From: a bacterium
GTDB taxonomy: Bacteria; JAUVQV01; DATDCY01
DNA: 6,108 nucleotides
Direction: 5' to 3'
Assembly: GCA_036524115.1 (NCBI GenBank)
Contig: DATDCY010000280.1
Location: 1 to 6,108 of the forward strand
Shown here: in pieces, positions 4,389-6,108 of the stretch
How positions within the stretch are numbered: position 1 is the first letter of the stretch
How the letters are laid out: each line of letters starts with the position of its first letter
Made by a program: the position numbers and the translations under genes
Notes under the pieces: generated by a model
Databases searched by the model: none
Seen by the model: only the letters and a program-made list of their open reading frames with translations
Told to the model about the DNA's origin: nothing

Positions 4389-6108
4389 AGCAGCTGCCTG
4401 ATCGTCGCCAGGAGGTTGCCCTGGTCGAACGCGCCCTTGACGATGTAGGCGTCCGCGCCGGCCTCGATGCCCGCCTGCCGGTCGGCGTCCGTCGAGAGCG
4501 AGGTCACGAGGATCACCGGCAGCTCGCGGTGCGCGGCTTCGGCGCGCAGCCGGCGCGTGAGCTCGAACCCGTTGAGCCGGGGCATCTCCACGTCCGAGAC
4601 CACCAGGTCGACCGGCCGCTCGGCGAGCCTGGCGAGCGCGTCGACCCCGTCGACCGCGACGGTGACCTCGTAGCCGCTGCTCTCGAGGATCCCCTGCTCG
4701 AGCAGGCGGGTGGTCACCGAGTCGTCCACGACCAGGATGCGCGGGACCCTCCCGCCCGCGGCCGCTGCGCGCCGGCGCTCGTCCAGCCACAGCCCGCGGG
4801 ACTTCTGCGAGGCCTTCACCAGGTCGAAGACGTTGAGGATCAGCGCCACGCCGCCGTCGCCCAGCACCGTGGCGCCGGAGAAGCAGCGCACCCGGCGCAG
4901 CGGCAGCGCGAGCCCCTTGACCACGATCTCCCGCTCGCCGAGCAGCTCGTCGACGAGGAACGCGACGCGCTCGTCGGTGGCGCCGAGCACGACCACCGGC
5001 GCGCGCCCGTCCGCCGGCAGGCTCGCCTGCCCGGGCAGCCCGAGGATGTCGTGCAGGCGCACGAGCGCGGTCGGCACGCCGCCGACGAGGATCGCCTCGC
5101 GCGACTCGACGGCCGTCACGCGCCCGAGGTCGACCTCGTCGAGCGTCTCGACCGCCGCCAGCGGGATGGCGAATTCCTGCCCCGAGACCCGCACGAAGAG
5201 CGCCGGCGCGGTGGCCAGGGTGATCGGCAGCCGGATCGAGAAGACCGCGCCCCTCCCGGGCTCGGAGGTGATGGTGATCGAGCCCTTGAGCCGCTCGATG
5301 TTCGTCAGCACGACGTCGAGGCCCACGCCGCGTCCCGAGAGGTCCGTGATCATGCCCTTCGTGGAGAAGCCGGGACGGAAGACCAGCCCCAGCACCTGCG
5401 GGTCGGTCATCTCGCGCAGGGCCTCCTCGCTCGCGAAGCCGCGGCGCAGCGCCAGCGCGCGCACCCGCGCGGGGTCGATGCCGGCGCCGTCGTCCTCGAC
5501 CTCGATGACGACGCTGGTCGCCCGCTGGCTCGCGCCGAGGCGCACCCGCCCGAGGCGGGGCTTGCCGGCGGCGGCGCGCTCCTCGGGCCGCTCGATGCCG
5601 TGGTCCAGCGCGTTGCGCAGCAGGTGGGTGAGCGGGTCCTTGAGCTCCTCGATGACCTTCTTGTCCAGCTGCACGTCGCCGCCGGCGATGACCAGCTCCG
5701 CCTCCTTGCCCTCCTGCAGCGCGATGTCCCGCAGCAGCCGCGGGAAGAGGTTGAACAGCGAGGAGACCGGCAGCATCCGCACCCGGTTGATCGACTCCTG
5801 CAGCTCGCCGGAGGCCAGCGACATGCGCAGCGTGTCGTCGCCGAAGCGCGCGGAGAGGCGGCGGCTCTCGGCGAGGAGCCGCTCGATCAGCTCGGTCAGC
5901 TCGGCCGCGCCGGCCGGCGCCCCGCCCTGCGCGCGCCGCGCCGCGACCCACGCCCGGTGCAGCTCCTCGGCGCGGCCCTCGATGCCCCGGATCTCCGCGA
6001 GCCGCGCCTCGAGCTTGAAGCGCGCGGCGAGGATCTCCCCGATCTGGTTCATCAGGTCGTCGAGCTTCTGGGTGGTGACCCGCACCGTCTCCTCGATCTG
6101 GCGCACCC
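4385..6108 (-). CDS. cheA: Hybrid CheA-type histidine kinase with C-terminal receiver (WspE-like), N-terminus outside window
   Basis: Partial gene: 574 codons plus the stop are visible and the 5' end lies beyond the right edge. The GTG at 6106 is internal, since the frame opens directly into the dimerisation domain and a CheA needs an Hpt domain before it. Numbering from 6106: dimerisation domain (about 1-130) beginning VRVTTQKLDDLMNQIGEI; ATPase domain (about 135-290) with N box around Asn165 in LLRNALDHGIE, G1 box VEDDGAGID (203-211), F box PGFST (245-249) and G2 box SGRGVGLDVV (257-266); CheW-like domain (about 295-430), which should dock the kinase to receptors and CheW; and a receiver (about 455-573) with Asp461/Asp462, phospho-acceptor Asp505 in VVSDVEMPRLNG, Thr535 and Lys557. 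All key residues are present, so it should be an active kinase. The fused receiver is typical of chemosensory systems with non-flagellar outputs such as Wsp, Frz and Pil. It overlaps cheB by four bases (GTGA). Confidence 0.95.
   Translation of the reverse strand, partial: VRQIEETVRVTTQKLDDLMNQIGEILAARFKLEARLAEIRGIEGRAEELHRAWVAARRAQGGAPAGAAELTELIERLLAESRRLSARFGDDTLRMSLASGELQESINRVRMLPVSSLFNLFPRLLRDIALQEGKEAELVIAGGDVQLDKKVIEELKDPLTHLLRNALDHGIERPEERAAAGKPRLGRVRLGASQRATSVVIEVEDDGAGIDPARVRALALRRGFASEEALREMTDPQVLGLVFRPGFSTKGMITDLSGRGVGLDVVLTNIERLKGSITITSEPGRGAVFSIRLPITLATAPALFVRVSGQEFAIPLAAVETLDEVDLGRVTAVESREAILVGGVPTALVRLHDILGLPGQASLPADGRAPVVVLGATDERVAFLVDELLGEREIVVKGLALPLRRVRCFSGATVLGDGGVALILNVFDLVKASQKSRGLWLDERRRAAAAGGRVPRILVVDDSVTTRLLEQGILESSGYEVTVAVDGVDALARLAERPVDLVVSDVEMPRLNGFELTRRLRAEAAHRELPVILVTSLSTDADRQAGIEAGADAYIVKGAFDQGNLLATIRQLL

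Noticed and set aside
3117-4448. Two overlapping open frames on the plus strand opposite cheB
   Set aside because: Arg/Ser/Ala-rich translations with no motifs, lying opposite a protein with a complete catalytic triad.
4389-5951. Upstream extension of the cheB frame to 884 codons
   Set aside because: The added 521 codons are an alternative frame of cheA with Arg/Gly/Ala-rich sequence; the GTG at 4388 overlapping the cheA stop codon gives a normal CheB length.

Overview
This is a very GC-rich window, tightly packed with five consecutive minus-strand reading frames that look like one operon. It is read from the right edge toward the left. Both outer genes run off the window. The GC bias, the GTG start codons at all four visible starts, and the chemosensory and type IV pilus-type protein families suggest a GC-rich, surface-associated Gram-negative bacterium, perhaps of the broad deltaproteobacterial type. 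The lineage cannot be fixed from the sequence alone.

Layout in transcription order. Positions 6108-4385 encode the C-terminal part of a hybrid CheA kinase (dimerisation, ATPase, CheW-like and receiver domains); its phosphotransfer (Hpt) part would lie beyond the right edge. Positions 4388-3297 encode a complete CheB methylesterase. Positions 3289-1814 encode a complete receiver-GAF-GGDEF diguanylate cyclase. Positions 1821-115 encode a GspE/PilB-like protein with an apparently intact MshEN cyclic-di-GMP-binding module but a wrecked ATPase core. Positions 118-1 encode the start of a probable lipoprotein. Junctions are overlaps of 4 or 8 bases or a 7-base gap, so there is no room for internal promoters or terminators outside coding sequence, and none was seen.

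The first three genes have the order and domain content of the wspE-wspF-wspR end of a Wsp-type chemosensory system, in which CheA phosphorylates a diguanylate cyclase instead of a flagellar CheY. Receptor, CheW and CheR genes are not in the window; they would be expected further right or elsewhere.

The most interesting point is the fourth gene. It keeps both tandem MshEN motifs and the four-cysteine zinc site of secretion ATPases, but has lost the Walker A lysine and threonine, the Walker B glutamate and the histidine-box residues. The operon therefore appears to make cyclic-di-GMP under chemosensory control and to encode its own candidate receptor, a pseudo-ATPase that may regulate a pilus or secretion machine or act as a free-standing effector. 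This is inference from motifs and gene order and has not been tested.
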